Numbered from the stretch's first letter, positions 42,284 through 51,516 are shown. The stretch is 64,000 nt of DNA from Pantoea cypripedii (GCF_002095535.1 NZ_MLJI01000002.1:567786-631785); one strand, 5' to 3'. Program-made: numbers and translations. Notes: generated by a model from the sequence alone, not told the origin.

Positions 42284-42769
42284 TCAGCCCGCCATCGCGG
42301 GCTGTTTTTCCCGCTCGCCGCACAGTAACAGCAAATCATCCTGGCGATACCAGTCCCCGCATGGCAGCAGGTGGAAGGTCAGTTGGCACAATGCATCGCT
42401 ATGGCCGGCAAAGTCTTTACGCACCACGCTGGGCTTAATGCGTAGCAACCGAATAAAGGTTCTGGAAAAAGAATTCTGGCTTTTGAAGCCATACTCAACG
42501 CTAATCTCAGCCAGGCTTTTGCTGGTGAAAGCAAGATCATAAGCGGCATTCACCAGGCGGCGTGCCCTGATGTACTCCCCCAGCTTCCAGCCACTGATCT
42601 CGGTAAAGCGGCGTTGAAAATGCCAGTGGGAATAGCCGCTTTTCTTCGTCACCCTTCTCAGTTGCAGATCTGCACCGAGGTTTTTCTCAATCCAGTCAAC
42701 CATATCCACCACAACATTGCGGAACTGCAGGTCAGTGTCGGGATGGCTATTGAGCGTTGCCGGGTTCAT
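42284..42769 (-). CDS. Single-domain AraC/XylS regulator (MarA/Rob-like) with short C-terminal extension
   Basis: A 161-residue AraC-domain protein with two helix-turn-helices (RRVTKKSGYSHWHFQRRFTEISG and LAEISVEYGFKSQNSFSRTF). About 45 residues follow the DNA-binding domain, too few for a full Rob-type C-terminal domain, and contain LCQLTFHLLPCGDWYRQDDLLLLCG. It is the third MarA-like protein in the window and converges on the LacI gene with two bases between them. Regulon unknown. Confidence 0.87.
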   Translation of the reverse strand: MNPATLNSHPDTDLQFRNVVVDMVDWIEKNLGADLQLRRVTKKSGYSHWHFQRRFTEISGWKLGEYIRARRLVNAAYDLAFTSKSLAEISVEYGFKSQNSFSRTFIRLLRIKPSVVRKDFAGHSDALCQLTFHLLPCGDWYRQDDLLLLCGEREKQPAMAG

Positions 42770-42890
42770 GGATCACGGGTTCCTGTTGTGGGATGTCAGC
42801 GTGGGGTAGATGTCGGATATTATTATTTTGTAATCGATTACTTTCAAGATAAAAATAAGTCCGCATCCAGGTTCAGTCAATCTCCGCGGG

Positions 42891-43787
42891 TTAAGGTGTC
42901 GCAAGCTGCTCCCGCAGAAAATCGACCAGTGCCTTAACACGACGCGACTGGCGACGGCCAGCAGGCGTAATGGCATACAGGTTGTAGTCATGACCCTCAG
43001 CCAGTTCAAAGCCACTTAGCACCGGGACTAATCGCCCCTGTGCAACGTCATCAATAATATCAATGCTGGATTTGAGAATAACCCCGGCTCCCGCAATGGC
43101 CCAGCTGCGCAATGTCGCCCCTTCGTTGGCGGTACGATCGCCGCTGACCCGCACACCGAATTCCCTGTCATCATCGCGGAAGTACCAAATCGATTGCGGA
43201 GCATCCGGGCGAGCCAGCACCATGCAATTATGCTGTTCCAGCTCCGCCGGATGCTGCGGCTGACCCGCCTTTCGCCAGTATGCAGGGGATGCACACACCT
43301 GGCGCGTACCGGCGATCAATAGCTGCCTGTCAGCGCGCGATTTGCCGAACGATCCTAAGCGTAAGCCAATGTCATAACCACTTTCGGCGAGATCAATCAC
43401 CGAGTCACTGAGATACAGCGCAATACGGACTTCCGGGTTGCTCTGCATAAAGGTATCGATCAGGGGTGCCAGGGTATTACGGCCAAAGTCATTGGTCGCC
43501 GTCAGCCGAATCTCCCCGCGTAATGGTCCGCGATCGGATAATGCATCGACCGCCTCCTCAATATCCGTCAGGATGCGGCGGCAATCTGCCAGAAAACGCT
43601 CCCCTTCCGGCGTCAGGGATAAGCGACGCGTAGTACGAATAACCAGCACCACGCCGAGCATCTCTTCGAGACGTTGCAGGCCCAGCGTTGCCACCGAGGG
43701 AGCGATGGCCAGGGCCCGTGAGGCCGCCACCAGGCTGCCGCGCTCAGCAATGGCGATAAACAGACGAAACAGGCTGAGTTGATCCAT
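42891..43787 (-). CDS. LysR-family regulator, CrgA-like group
   Basis: A 298-residue LysR regulator: MDQLSLFRLFIAIAERGSLVAASRALAIAPSVATLGLQRLEEMLG is the winged-helix domain, and the effector domain contains GEIRLTATNDFGRNTLAPLIDTF and LYLSDSVIDLAESGYDIGLRLG, typical of the CrgA-like group. It is divergent from an SDR gene with a 23-bp LysR-type dyad between them, the classic regulator-target arrangement for this group. Confidence 0.9.
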   Translation of the reverse strand: MDQLSLFRLFIAIAERGSLVAASRALAIAPSVATLGLQRLEEMLGVVLVIRTTRRLSLTPEGERFLADCRRILTDIEEAVDALSDRGPLRGEIRLTATNDFGRNTLAPLIDTFMQSNPEVRIALYLSDSVIDLAESGYDIGLRLGSFGKSRADRQLLIAGTRQVCASPAYWRKAGQPQHPAELEQHNCMVLARPDAPQSIWYFRDDDREFGVRVSGDRTANEGATLRSWAIAGAGVILKSSIDIIDDVAQGRLVPVLSGFELAEGHDYNLYAITPAGRRQSRRVKALVDFLREQLATP

Positions 43788-43828
43788 TATTCTTAATCCA
43801 CGAATAGTTAATTATTTTCTGCACTGAT

Positions 43829-43851
43829 TATCATTGATTAAACCAATGATA
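43829..43851. promoter_or_regulatory. LysR-type operator between LysR and SDR genes
   Basis: TATCATTG (43829-43836) and CAATGATA (43844-43851) are perfect inverted repeats with a 7-base AT-rich spacer, 42 bp from the LysR start and 78 bp from the SDR start. Confidence 0.7.
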
Positions 43852-43928
43852 GCATCCCTGTCTACACTGTATTTATCGTCCTGAGCGCGTTGTGTTATCG
43901 CGTCAGTTAACATCACAGGAGCATTCTC

Positions 43929-44648
43929 ATGTCACATTCCTTCGCAGGTAAACGTGTACTCGTCGTTGGTGGAAGTTCAGGGATCGGCGCTGCGGCAGCA
44001 AAAGCTTTTGCTGAAGCGGGTGCCGAGGTGGTTATCGCTTCGCGTAGTCTGGATAAGCTGAATGCTGTGGCGCAACGCATTGGCAGCGGCGTACACACCG
44101 CCGCCCTTGATTTCACTGATGACGCCGCTGTCGAAAAATATTTTGCCCAGGCGGGTAGTTTTGATCATGTGGTGGTCAGTGCGGCACAAACGCCGGGCGG
44201 TCTGGTGCGAGAGTTGGCCTTATCCGATGCCTACAGCGCGATGGACAGTAAATTCTGGGGTGCCTATCGCGTGGCGCGGGCAGTATCCATCAATGAACGC
44301 GGTTCACTGACCTTTATTTCTGGCTTCCTGAGTGTTCGTCCGGGTCAGTGGGTATTACAGGGTGCCATCAACGCGGCCATCGAGTCGTTAGGCCGTGGCC
44401 TCGCGCTGGAACTGGCTGCGCAAAAAGTTCGCGTTAATACCGTTTCACCCGGCATGATCGCCACACCGTTATGGGAAGGCTTACCCGAGGCGGATCGTCA
44501 GAAGATGTATGAAGACACTGCCGCAACATTGCCAGCGCGTGTCATGGGGCAGCCGGAAGATATCGCCAACGCGATTTTCTATCTTGCTTCTACCCCGTAT
44601 GCCACTGGCTCGACGGTGCTGGTTGACGGTGGCGGTGCAATTGCCTAA
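43929..44648 (+). CDS. SDR-family protein lacking the catalytic YxxxK motif
   Basis: A 239-residue short-chain dehydrogenase/reductase-fold protein with a normal NAD(P) site (VLVVGGSSGIGAAAAKAFAEAG), the Asp of ALDFTDD and the substrate-loop NTVSPGMIATPLWEG. The catalytic segment reads ISGFLSVRPGQWVLQGAINAAIESL, so Ser is kept but Tyr and Lys of YxxxK are replaced. This variant occurs in a group of annotated SDRs; activity on the usual alcohol/ketone chemistry is uncertain. It is divergent from the LysR gene and overlaps the next, convergent gene by four bases. Confidence 0.87.
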   Translation: MSHSFAGKRVLVVGGSSGIGAAAAKAFAEAGAEVVIASRSLDKLNAVAQRIGSGVHTAALDFTDDAAVEKYFAQAGSFDHVVVSAAQTPGGLVRELALSDAYSAMDSKFWGAYRVARAVSINERGSLTFISGFLSVRPGQWVLQGAINAAIESLGRGLALELAAQKVRVNTVSPGMIATPLWEGLPEADRQKMYEDTAATLPARVMGQPEDIANAIFYLASTPYATGSTVLVDGGGAIA

Positions 44649-45766
44649 ACCCCACTCCTCTGGAATTTTTCTGTCGCCATAAATTCCGGTCCGGAAAGCG
44701 ATTGTCTTTCCGGGCTGGTATAATTCTTTAGCTCAGGGATAACGGGTAATAATGATATTAGCGACGTAAACACCTGTTCAGACGTAATATTACTGACATT
44801 ATTGTCAATACCCTGAAGAATACAATGCGGTACTTTCCACGGATGCCAGTTTGCCGGATCGCTATTACCGTACATCGCCACCACCGGTAATCCGCTTGCT
44901 GCACCAATATGTACCGCCCCGCCATCACTGCTGACCATCGCATGGCAATTCGCCAGCACCGCTTTAAGATCTTCTAACGAATCGGTATAGACCGGTGTTA
45001 AATTAACATCCTTACAGGCGGAGGTGATCATTTCCGCTTTAATATTATCGCCAGGATGTGTCAGCGAACTTTCTTCGCCGGGCGACCACAGCAAAACAAT
45101 ACGAAAGGGCGTTCTGTCAGCTATTTTCTTCACCAGCGAAATAAAACTCTCCAGCGGCCATCGCTGGCATTTCTTGCGTGAGCTGATTTGTATCGCAATC
45201 AACATCTGATTGTCCTGGTTATTTATCACACGTCGATAGTGATCAACCAGTTCCGTTTTCGGATAAATATCAAGCTCTTCAGGCTCCTGCGCATCAGCAT
45301 AAACCCCTTTAGCCAGATTAAAAAACACCTCTGCTACGTGGAGTTTGCTGTCCTGCACTGGCAACAGTTTGGTGATGCGTGGATGGCGGTCATTGCCGAA
45401 AGCAACGATCTCCTTTGCACGAATAATTTTGGCCCACTTCAGCGAATGCTTATCCCAAAGTGATTTCGCAATCACCACACAATCATATTTTTCCCGGTTT
45501 AACGCCAGGCAAAGCCGTGCCCTGTCCCATAACGACTTTAACGCAGAGAACCTGTTTTGACAGTGTTTAGTTTTACTGTATATCCACACTTTCCCGATAT
45601 ACGGATTCCCATCAAATATCGGCGATGCGTAACTGTTGGTCAGAATATCTATTCTTCCCTCGTTGCTCCTGGACAGTTGTTTTATTAAAGGCGTTGCAAG
45701 CAAACTATCACCAATATTATCCCGACAGATCACCAGTATCTTTTTATTCTTCACATTGCTCACCAT
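44645..45766 (-). CDS. Glycosyltransferase family 9 (heptosyltransferase-like)
   Basis: A 373-residue GT9 enzyme of the ADP-heptose:LPS heptosyltransferase type: VICRDNIGDSLLATPLIKQL at the N-terminus (acceptor side, catalytic Asp) and SSDGGAVHIGAASGLPVVAMYGNSDPANWHPW at the C-terminus (nucleotide-sugar side). It transfers a sugar to lipopolysaccharide or a similar glycan at the inner-membrane face. No LPS genes are nearby, so it is an orphan, possibly a core-modifying transferase. It converges on the SDR gene. Lower GC than its neighbours suggests separate acquisition. Confidence 0.87.
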   Translation of the reverse strand: MVSNVKNKKILVICRDNIGDSLLATPLIKQLSRSNEGRIDILTNSYASPIFDGNPYIGKVWIYSKTKHCQNRFSALKSLWDRARLCLALNREKYDCVVIAKSLWDKHSLKWAKIIRAKEIVAFGNDRHPRITKLLPVQDSKLHVAEVFFNLAKGVYADAQEPEELDIYPKTELVDHYRRVINNQDNQMLIAIQISSRKKCQRWPLESFISLVKKIADRTPFRIVLLWSPGEESSLTHPGDNIKAEMITSACKDVNLTPVYTDSLEDLKAVLANCHAMVSSDGGAVHIGAASGLPVVAMYGNSDPANWHPWKVPHCILQGIDNNVSNITSEQVFTSLISLLPVIPELKNYTSPERQSLSGPEFMATEKFQRSGV

Positions 45767-45947
45767 AGAAACACATTATCATGCCTCCATGAAGACATTG
45801 GCGTTTGGTGATGGTTGCATAGCGGAATTGGTTTTACGGTTTCCTGACAATAAAAAGATCAAAAACCAGGAAAGGAAGGAGTTGGCAGGAATATTATTTA
45901 ATCAGCAGAGAGAGCCGTCCCTGGCCCCTGCTCAGTTGGCGGAGTAT

Positions 45948-46970
45948 TTATTGCTGCTCCGCCACATTATGTTCTGCTTCGGGCTGAACGTCGTCGCCGG
46001 AGAACGTCGCCGGAACCAGGCGGCGTCGATTAACATCGAGGTTAAAAACATCAAAACGATTGTAATAACCCACCACATCATGCAGTTGCTTCACTTCGAT
46101 GATCTTCTTCAGATCAAAGGTGGCCCAGGCAATACCCTCTTCATGTTGCAGCGTGTCGCCGATCGGTGTGCCTGTCGGGTCAACAAACATGGTCGCGGCC
46201 TGCGGGGTATTTTCCAGAATGTCCGCGACCGAGCTGTCGCAGTCAATCAGCATGTTTTTCATTTCATCATTCATCACTGACGCACTCATAATGCCAAAGC
46301 ATTTTGCTTCAAATGAATGCGCCCCGGCACGGATGCGGTTGGCTGCCAGGTTATCAAAATTCCCTCCGGCAGCAGGCCGCTTAGTCGGCCAGATAGAAGG
46401 CCACTGCGAAATGTGAATCTGCTCTCCCTGCGCCATCAATGAATAACGCGCCAGAGGATTGGTATTTTCGCCGCAGATCAATCCGCCGACGCGGCCGATG
46501 CGGGTTTCGCACACTTTCAGACCGGCACCATCCCCCGGCGCCCAGACCATTTTTTCATAGAAAGTCGGCACCAGTTTGCGGTGATGGTTAATAATCTGCC
46601 CGCTCTGATCGATCAGTACCGACGAGTTCCACAGACAGCCCACGCTGACCGGACTGCGCTCACTGAATCCCATGCAGACCAGAATATCGTGACGGGCAGC
46701 CGCACTGCACAGTGCCTTAATTTCAGGGCCATCAATCAGCAGGCTGTTTTCTGCCATTTTCTCAAACCAGCGGTGGTTATGGATCGGTCCCCACAGCGCC
46801 GCCCACACCGGAAATCCAGGAATGAAGGATTCTGGAAACACCACCAGCTCGGCACCGTTGCGGCTGGCTTCCGCGATGTAGGCCAGCGCCTTCTCCAGAG
46901 TGGCCTGGGCATTCATATAAACCGGCGCAGCATGCACGGCAGCCACTTTCACTTGAGGTAAAAACATCAT
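45948..46970 (-). CDS. Nitrilase (aliphatic/aromatic nitrilase family)
   Basis: A 340-residue carbon-nitrogen hydrolase with the catalytic triad Glu47 (VFPESFIPG), Lys132 (HHRKLVPTFYEK) and Cys166 (GGLICGENTNPLARY). It converts nitriles to the carboxylic acid and ammonia. It lies 43 bp after actP in the same direction, so it is probably the last gene of a yjcH-actP-nitrilase operon; ActP could transport the carboxylate product or a related acid. The substrate could be a plant nitrile such as an indole- or phenyl-acetonitrile (inference). It is distinct from the Nit1C nitrilase at 59724-60725. Confidence 0.88.
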   Translation of the reverse strand: MMFLPQVKVAAVHAAPVYMNAQATLEKALAYIAEASRNGAELVVFPESFIPGFPVWAALWGPIHNHRWFEKMAENSLLIDGPEIKALCSAAARHDILVCMGFSERSPVSVGCLWNSSVLIDQSGQIINHHRKLVPTFYEKMVWAPGDGAGLKVCETRIGRVGGLICGENTNPLARYSLMAQGEQIHISQWPSIWPTKRPAAGGNFDNLAANRIRAGAHSFEAKCFGIMSASVMNDEMKNMLIDCDSSVADILENTPQAATMFVDPTGTPIGDTLQHEEGIAWATFDLKKIIEVKQLHDVVGYYNRFDVFNLDVNRRRLVPATFSGDDVQPEAEHNVAEQQ

Positions 46971-47013
46971 TCAGTCCTTATTTATGCGGCCGGATTTATT
47001 CACGGCCGGGAGT

Positions 47014-48819
47014 TCATTTCAGCTGCGGTCCCAGTTCCCTGCGAACCGCCAGTTCCGGCCACAAACGCTCGGCGCGTTCGTCACGGAACAGCAGAGAGAA
47101 GACAATCACCAGTAGGAAGCCAACAGGCACTGACACAATGCCAGGGTTGCTAAGTTCAATCAGCGGGGCTTTCAGACCCACAATGCTGGTGGCGTCATCC
47201 GGGATAGCGTTGATCTGCGCTTGCAGTGCCTGACGTGACGGCGCATTTGCCTGTTCCGCAGTCAATGTTTTTAGCTGGCCTTCCAGCATCGCGCGCTGAT
47301 GGAGCGGATAGGTCATTGAGGGTGAAACCATCACCATAACGATAGCCAGCACGGTGCCGCCGACGATCCCGGCGATCACCCCCGCGGTATTGCAGCGCTT
47401 CCAGTAAAGCGACATCACCAGGGCTGGCAGGTTGGCTGAAGCCGCCACTGCATAACCCAGACCGACGAGGTGCGCCACGTTTTGTCCTTTGGCTTCGATT
47501 CCGGCAATAACCGCCACCACCGCCATCAGTAATGTGGCAATTTTCGCTGCGGCAACCTGCTGCCGTTCGGTCGCAACGCCGTTCTTAATCGCGCCGACAT
47601 AGACGTCATGTGCCATCGCCGAGGCAGCAGCCAGCGTTAACCCGGCGACAACAGCAACGATAGTGGCGAACGAGATAGCGGCAACCAGTGCCAGCAGGAA
47701 GTTGCCCGCAAAACTTTCAGCGCCGCCCCCCAGATACTGCGCGAGTAACGGGGCCGCCAGGTTGCCACCTTTATCCGCTGCTTTTACCGCATCCGCACCG
47801 AGGTAATGTGCGCAGGCAAAGCCAATGACGATAATGAACAGGTGGCAAACACCGATAAACAACATGCTCCACAGCACAGACTTTCTGGCATCGGTAGAAT
47901 TACGCACGGCGAAGAAGCGCATCAGCACATGCGGCATGGCTGCGGTACCCAGCAGCAGGGCCAGTCCGAGAGAAACCTGCTCAAGCGGTTTTTTCAGGTA
48001 AAGCCCGGCCTCCAGAAAGCGTTGTCCTGCCTCCTGCGGCGTGAACGAAGGATCGTTAACCAGCGATATCACGTATTGTTGCAGGCGATGATCGGCGGTC
48101 AGGGTGTTGAGGAACGCCAGACCATTAAAGCCAAAGGGTAACCAGGACAGCACCACCAGGATAAAGCAGCAGGAGATCAACAATACGGCTTTAGTCACCT
48201 GCACCGCCGTCGTCGCACGCATGCCACCAAACGCGACATAAATCAGCATCAGCATGCCAACCGCGATCACTGACACTTCATAGGGGATGCCAATCAGCGC
48301 CCTGACGATCACCGCGCCCCCGACGATCTGCGGCACCATATAAAACAGCGCCACGATGACACTCGATACCGCCGCGACAAACTTAGTGGCGCGGAAACCA
48401 TTACGCCAGGCCAGCACATCACCCAGCGTGTAACGTCCGAGGTTGCGGCATGGTTCGGCAACCAGTAACAACACCGGAATAAAGGCGACGAAAAAGCCAA
48501 TCAGGTAATTAACACCATCAAAACCATAAAGTGCGATTAGCCCGGATACCCCCAGAAAGGCGGCTGCGGAGAGATAATCCCCGGCAATGGCCAGCCCGTT
48601 CTGTAACGGCCCAATCTGACCACCGGCGGTGTAAAAATCTCCGGCAGAACTGTTTTTACGTGAGGCAATCCAGGTGATAGAGAGTGATGCCAGGAACAAC
48701 AGGGTAAAAATGGTAAAGGTCATATATTTGTGACCCTGCCCAACCATGGTGTCGGCGGCATTTGCCGTGGCAGAAAAAAGAGTCAGTATGGTTGCAGCTA
48801 ACAGATATTTCGTTTTCAT
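47014..48819 (-). CDS. actP: Sodium:solute symporter, cation/acetate symporter ActP
   Basis: A 601-residue SSS-family symporter with a signal-like N-terminus and about 13-14 helices. TLGDVLAWRNGFRATKFVAAVSSVIVALFYMVPQIVGGA and TAAMPHVLMRFFAVRNSTDARKSV are characteristic of ActP. It carries acetate and other short carboxylates with a cation. It overlaps the yjcH gene by four bases, as in E. coli, but no acs gene is present; the nitrilase takes its place in the operon. It may therefore be specialised for a nitrile-derived acid. Confidence 0.88.
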   Translation of the reverse strand: MKTKYLLAATILTLFSATANAADTMVGQGHKYMTFTIFTLLFLASLSITWIASRKNSSAGDFYTAGGQIGPLQNGLAIAGDYLSAAAFLGVSGLIALYGFDGVNYLIGFFVAFIPVLLLVAEPCRNLGRYTLGDVLAWRNGFRATKFVAAVSSVIVALFYMVPQIVGGAVIVRALIGIPYEVSVIAVGMLMLIYVAFGGMRATTAVQVTKAVLLISCCFILVVLSWLPFGFNGLAFLNTLTADHRLQQYVISLVNDPSFTPQEAGQRFLEAGLYLKKPLEQVSLGLALLLGTAAMPHVLMRFFAVRNSTDARKSVLWSMLFIGVCHLFIIVIGFACAHYLGADAVKAADKGGNLAAPLLAQYLGGGAESFAGNFLLALVAAISFATIVAVVAGLTLAAASAMAHDVYVGAIKNGVATERQQVAAAKIATLLMAVVAVIAGIEAKGQNVAHLVGLGYAVAASANLPALVMSLYWKRCNTAGVIAGIVGGTVLAIVMVMVSPSMTYPLHQRAMLEGQLKTLTAEQANAPSRQALQAQINAIPDDATSIVGLKAPLIELSNPGIVSVPVGFLLVIVFSLLFRDERAERLWPELAVRRELGPQLK

Positions 48820-49145
48820 TTCGCTTTACCACGCGCCAGATAATGTGTGATCCATTTCGGGTCGTCATAGCGCCCCATTTTTTTTGCGTAGCACCATGCA
48901 ACCGCAGCACCCAATGGGTACTGGAGGATGACCCATAACAGCCCGATATTAAATGAACCGGCAATCTGGTATTTCATCACTGCCGGAAATAGCGAGTTCA
49001 GCAGTGGTAATGAAAAGAAGAAAATAAAGGTGACTAGCACCAGAAAGGTTATTATCAAACCTTTGTTTCTTACGTGTGATTTAAACTCCCCCGAAGAATA
49101 TATCTTATTAATGCTTTGTTCTGCTGTCTCTGTTTCATTGTTCAT
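48816..49145 (-). CDS. yjcH: DUF485 inner-membrane protein YjcH
   Basis: A 109-residue DUF485 protein with two membrane helices (GLIITFLVLVTFIFFFSLPLL and FNIGLLWVILQYPLGAAVAWCYAKKMGRYDD) and the conserved C-terminal WCYAKKMGR-type motif. It is the partner encoded before ActP in many proteobacteria; its function in transport is unclear. It is the first gene of the actP operon. Confidence 0.85.
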   Translation of the reverse strand: MNNETETAEQSINKIYSSGEFKSHVRNKGLIITFLVLVTFIFFFSLPLLNSLFPAVMKYQIAGSFNIGLLWVILQYPLGAAVAWCYAKKMGRYDDPKWITHYLARGKAK

Positions 49146-49215
49146 TGTGATTCCCCCGTCTGTCCGAAAATCCTAACAAAAGGGATAACCACGAGAAACT
49201 GGCGATTTAGCACTT

Positions 49216-49237
49216 GCCCTTGCATTTTTGCAAGGGC
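49216..49237. promoter_or_regulatory. Perfect 9-bp inverted repeat upstream of yjcH-actP
   Basis: GCCCTTGCA (49216-49224) and TGCAAGGGC (49229-49237) surround TTTT, 71 bp upstream of the yjcH start. It could be an operator (for instance for the LysR protein encoded upstream) or an attenuating stem-loop in the leader. Confidence 0.5.
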
Positions 49238-49359
49238 GGTATTGCACCAATAAAAGGAATTGGGGTCAGCTGATAAGATGTGACGCTCGCATGGAGGTTC
49301 GATACAAAACCATCACATTGATATTACTGGTTTTTATATTTAAATGGCACGCTCAGCCT

Positions 49360-49378
49360 TTGCACTTTGTCAGTGCAA
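49360..49378 (-). terminator. Hairpin immediately after the LysR gene
   Basis: TTGCACT and AGTGCAA with a five-base loop, five bases beyond the stop of the minus-strand LysR gene. There is no T-run, so it is a weak terminator candidate or a second TGCA-containing regulatory dyad. Confidence 0.35.
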
Positions 49379-49383
49379 TGACA

Positions 49384-50301
49384 TCATTTTAAGCGAATGC
49401 CAGGATCGTTCGGATAATCATTGCCGAACGCCTCCAGCAAAAATGCGATGATAGCTTTCATCTTTGGCAAATAACGCAGTTCGCTATGGACCGAAAGCCA
49501 TACCACACGGCTCACTTCAACCGACTCCCTGAGCAGGGGTTTTAGTCCAAATCGCTCCGCCTGCATAAATTCCGGCAGCATGGCAATGCCTGTCCCGCTG
49601 GCGGCGGCAAACATTTGCGCAACCAGGCTGCTGGAACTAAAGATAATATCCGGATTAATAATCGCCTCATCCAGCCAGCGCACGGTATCCAGCTGAATCA
49701 GGTCGCTGATATAACTGATAAATTTATGACTGCGCAACTCACTGATATTCGCAGGAGCACCGTATTTTTGCAGGTAATCATTATGGGCATACAGATAGAG
49801 CCTGAACTTACCCACCGGAAGAATATCCAGTCCTTTACCGTCATAGGGATAAAAACTAAGAAAAAGATCGGCTTCGCGACGGTTCACATGCACCTGATGC
49901 GAGGAAGTTAATAACTCCACCATAATATTGGGGTATTTTTCATTAAATTTACCGATCTTCCCGGCCAGGTAGAACGACGCTATCCCTTCCATGGTGCCAA
50001 TCCTGATTTCCCCGGCGGGCAAATGGCTGACACCCGCTTTATCCGTCTGCATCATCGCCAGCGAGTGGGATTCCATCGATTCTATAAAGGAAAGAATTTC
50101 GCGTCCTTTGGTGGTGGCTTTCAGTCCAGCTGGCAGCCGCTGAAATACCGGGGCAGCCAGCGACTTTTCAAGGCTGGCGATATGACGTGACACAGTGGAA
50201 ACGTCGATACGCAACTGACGTGCCGCCGCAGACAGGCTGCCACAACGATAAACTTCCAGAAATATTCGCAGATCATTCCAGTTGGGCATTGAAGGTTGCA
50301 T
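49384..50301 (-). CDS. LysR-family regulator upstream of the actP-nitrilase operon
   Basis: A 305-residue LysR regulator. MPNWNDLRIFLEVYRCGSLSAAARQLRIDVSTVSRHIASLEKSL is the DNA-binding domain; the effector domain begins GEIRIGTMEGIASFYLAGKIG. The start could be 50301 or the in-frame ATG at 50289 (MPNW). It lies about 240 bp upstream of yjcH in the same direction, and may control that operon through the TGCA-type dyad at 49216-49237. Effector unknown. Confidence 0.88.
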   Translation of the reverse strand: MQPSMPNWNDLRIFLEVYRCGSLSAAARQLRIDVSTVSRHIASLEKSLAAPVFQRLPAGLKATTKGREILSFIESMESHSLAMMQTDKAGVSHLPAGEIRIGTMEGIASFYLAGKIGKFNEKYPNIMVELLTSSHQVHVNRREADLFLSFYPYDGKGLDILPVGKFRLYLYAHNDYLQKYGAPANISELRSHKFISYISDLIQLDTVRWLDEAIINPDIIFSSSSLVAQMFAAASGTGIAMLPEFMQAERFGLKPLLRESVEVSRVVWLSVHSELRYLPKMKAIIAFLLEAFGNDYPNDPGIRLK

Positions 50302-50512
50302 CGGGTTTCTCAGGCTAGTGTCTGGTGTGAATTCAGCATGTTGATAAAAGTATCAGCTGAGATTACCGCTGCGAAGTGGTTGTTGGGTCATTTCTAATGC
50401 CAGCCCGCTCGTCACTTTGATATCAGGCTGCATCTTAACTTTTTCATATACTATAATGGAAATTAGTTTACTATATGATACAAAGATCAATGATGCACCA
50501 CAGGTAACCCCC

Positions 50513-50961
50513 ATGACATCCATTATCACATTCGTATTGCTGGTCGCGGGCGGAGTCGCGCTGGTTATTCAGAATTCTTTGATGGCAAAAATATCTCACT
50601 CCGCCTCTTCTGTCCTGATTGCGCTGGTGATCAATTCTGCTGTGGGTCTAATTCTGTTGCTAAGCCTGCTGGCAGGAAAATCAGGCTCCTCAGGTTTTAG
50701 TGAGCTGCTGCAAACGCTGCGCCCCTGGGTGCTTTTGCCAGGCATCCTGGGTTCTTTTTTGTTTTTGCCGGTATCACGGGATATCAGAACCTCGGAGCAT
50801 CCCGCACCATCGCCGTTCTGGTTGCCAGCCAGTTGGTCGCGGGTCTCGGTTATGATATTTACCTCAGTGGCGCTGATAATTTGAGTAAAAACGCACCCGC
50901 GCTGCTCGGTGCATTGCTGCTGATAGCCGGTGCGTTTCTGGTCGCTTCGCGCAGGTTCTGA
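50513..50961 (+). pseudogene. YdcZ-type (DUF606) DMT transporter with a single-base frameshift
   Basis: The frame from the ATG at 50513 reads MTSIITFVLLVAGGVALVIQNSLMAKISHSASSVL... LGSFLF and then loses homology. The next frame resumes with FAGITGYQNLGASRTIAVLVASQLVAGLGYDIYLSG... ASRRF and ends with TGA at 50959-50961. Adding one T to the run of six at 50755-50760 restores GSFFVFAGITGYQNLG and a single intact protein of about 149 residues with four to five helices, normal for the family. So the gene is broken, phase-variable at the T-run, or affected by a homopolymer sequencing error. Confidence 0.82.
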
Positions 50962-51006
50962 AGCTGTCTGATATTTTACTATGGCACTTCCCGGTGCCAT
51001 TTAGCC

Positions 51007-51516
51007 TCAGGGATGGGTTCTGTCATCCAGACGCAGCTGGAGAAAGGTGAGATCGAGCCAGCGCCCAAATTTGGCACCTACCTCACTCATCCGGCCTGCT
51101 TCAGTGAAACCCAGTTTTTTATGCAGGGCAATTGAGGCTTCATTGCCGGATTCGATACCGGCCACCATCACATGTTTGCCCTGTTCTGTCGCCAGCTGAA
51201 TAAGTTCAACCATCAGTGCCACCCCTGCACCTTTCCCGCGTGCCTCTTTGTGGACATAAACGGAGTGTTCCACCGTATGGCGGTAACCATCCCACGGACG
51301 CCAGTCGCCATAAGATGCATAGCCAAGAACCTTTCCGTCCTCATCAACCGCAACCAGTACCGGAAAGCCCGCATCCTGACGATCGCGTATCCATTTCATT
51401 CTGTTGGGTAAATCTACGGATTTTTCATTCCAGATAGCCGTGGTATTAAGCACGGCGTCGTTATAAATGTCGGCGATCATTGCTGCATCACCTTCATTTG
51501 CGGTTCGAATCTTCAT
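51007..51516 (-). CDS. mnaT: GNAT N-acetyltransferase, MnaT/Pat-like
   Basis: A 169-residue GNAT enzyme close to E. coli MnaT (YncA): IADIYNDAVLNTTAIWNEKSVD, YASYGDWRPWDGYRHTVEHSVYVH, the acetyl-CoA loop EARGKGAGVALM and KHVMVAGIESGNEASIALHKKLGF, ending FGRWLDLTFLQLRLD. This family N-acetylates methionine sulfoximine/sulfone and phosphinothricin. The start at 51516 has AGGTG upstream; a GTG at 51525 is an alternative. It is divergent from a XRE-cupin regulator with only about 75 bp between them, which may control it, as seen for other GNAT/XRE-cupin pairs. Confidence 0.9.
   Translation of the reverse strand: MKIRTANEGDAAMIADIYNDAVLNTTAIWNEKSVDLPNRMKWIRDRQDAGFPVLVAVDEDGKVLGYASYGDWRPWDGYRHTVEHSVYVHKEARGKGAGVALMVELIQLATEQGKHVMVAGIESGNEASIALHKKLGFTEAGRMSEVGAKFGRWLDLTFLQLRLDDRTHP

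Noticed and set aside
45636..46280. 214-codon plus-strand frame over the nitrilase and GT9 region
   Set aside because: It is antisense to two well-supported genes and has no domain signature.
49343..49365. TGGCACG...TTTGC as a second sigma-54 promoter near actP
   Set aside because: The spacing between the GG and GC elements is too long for sigma-54.
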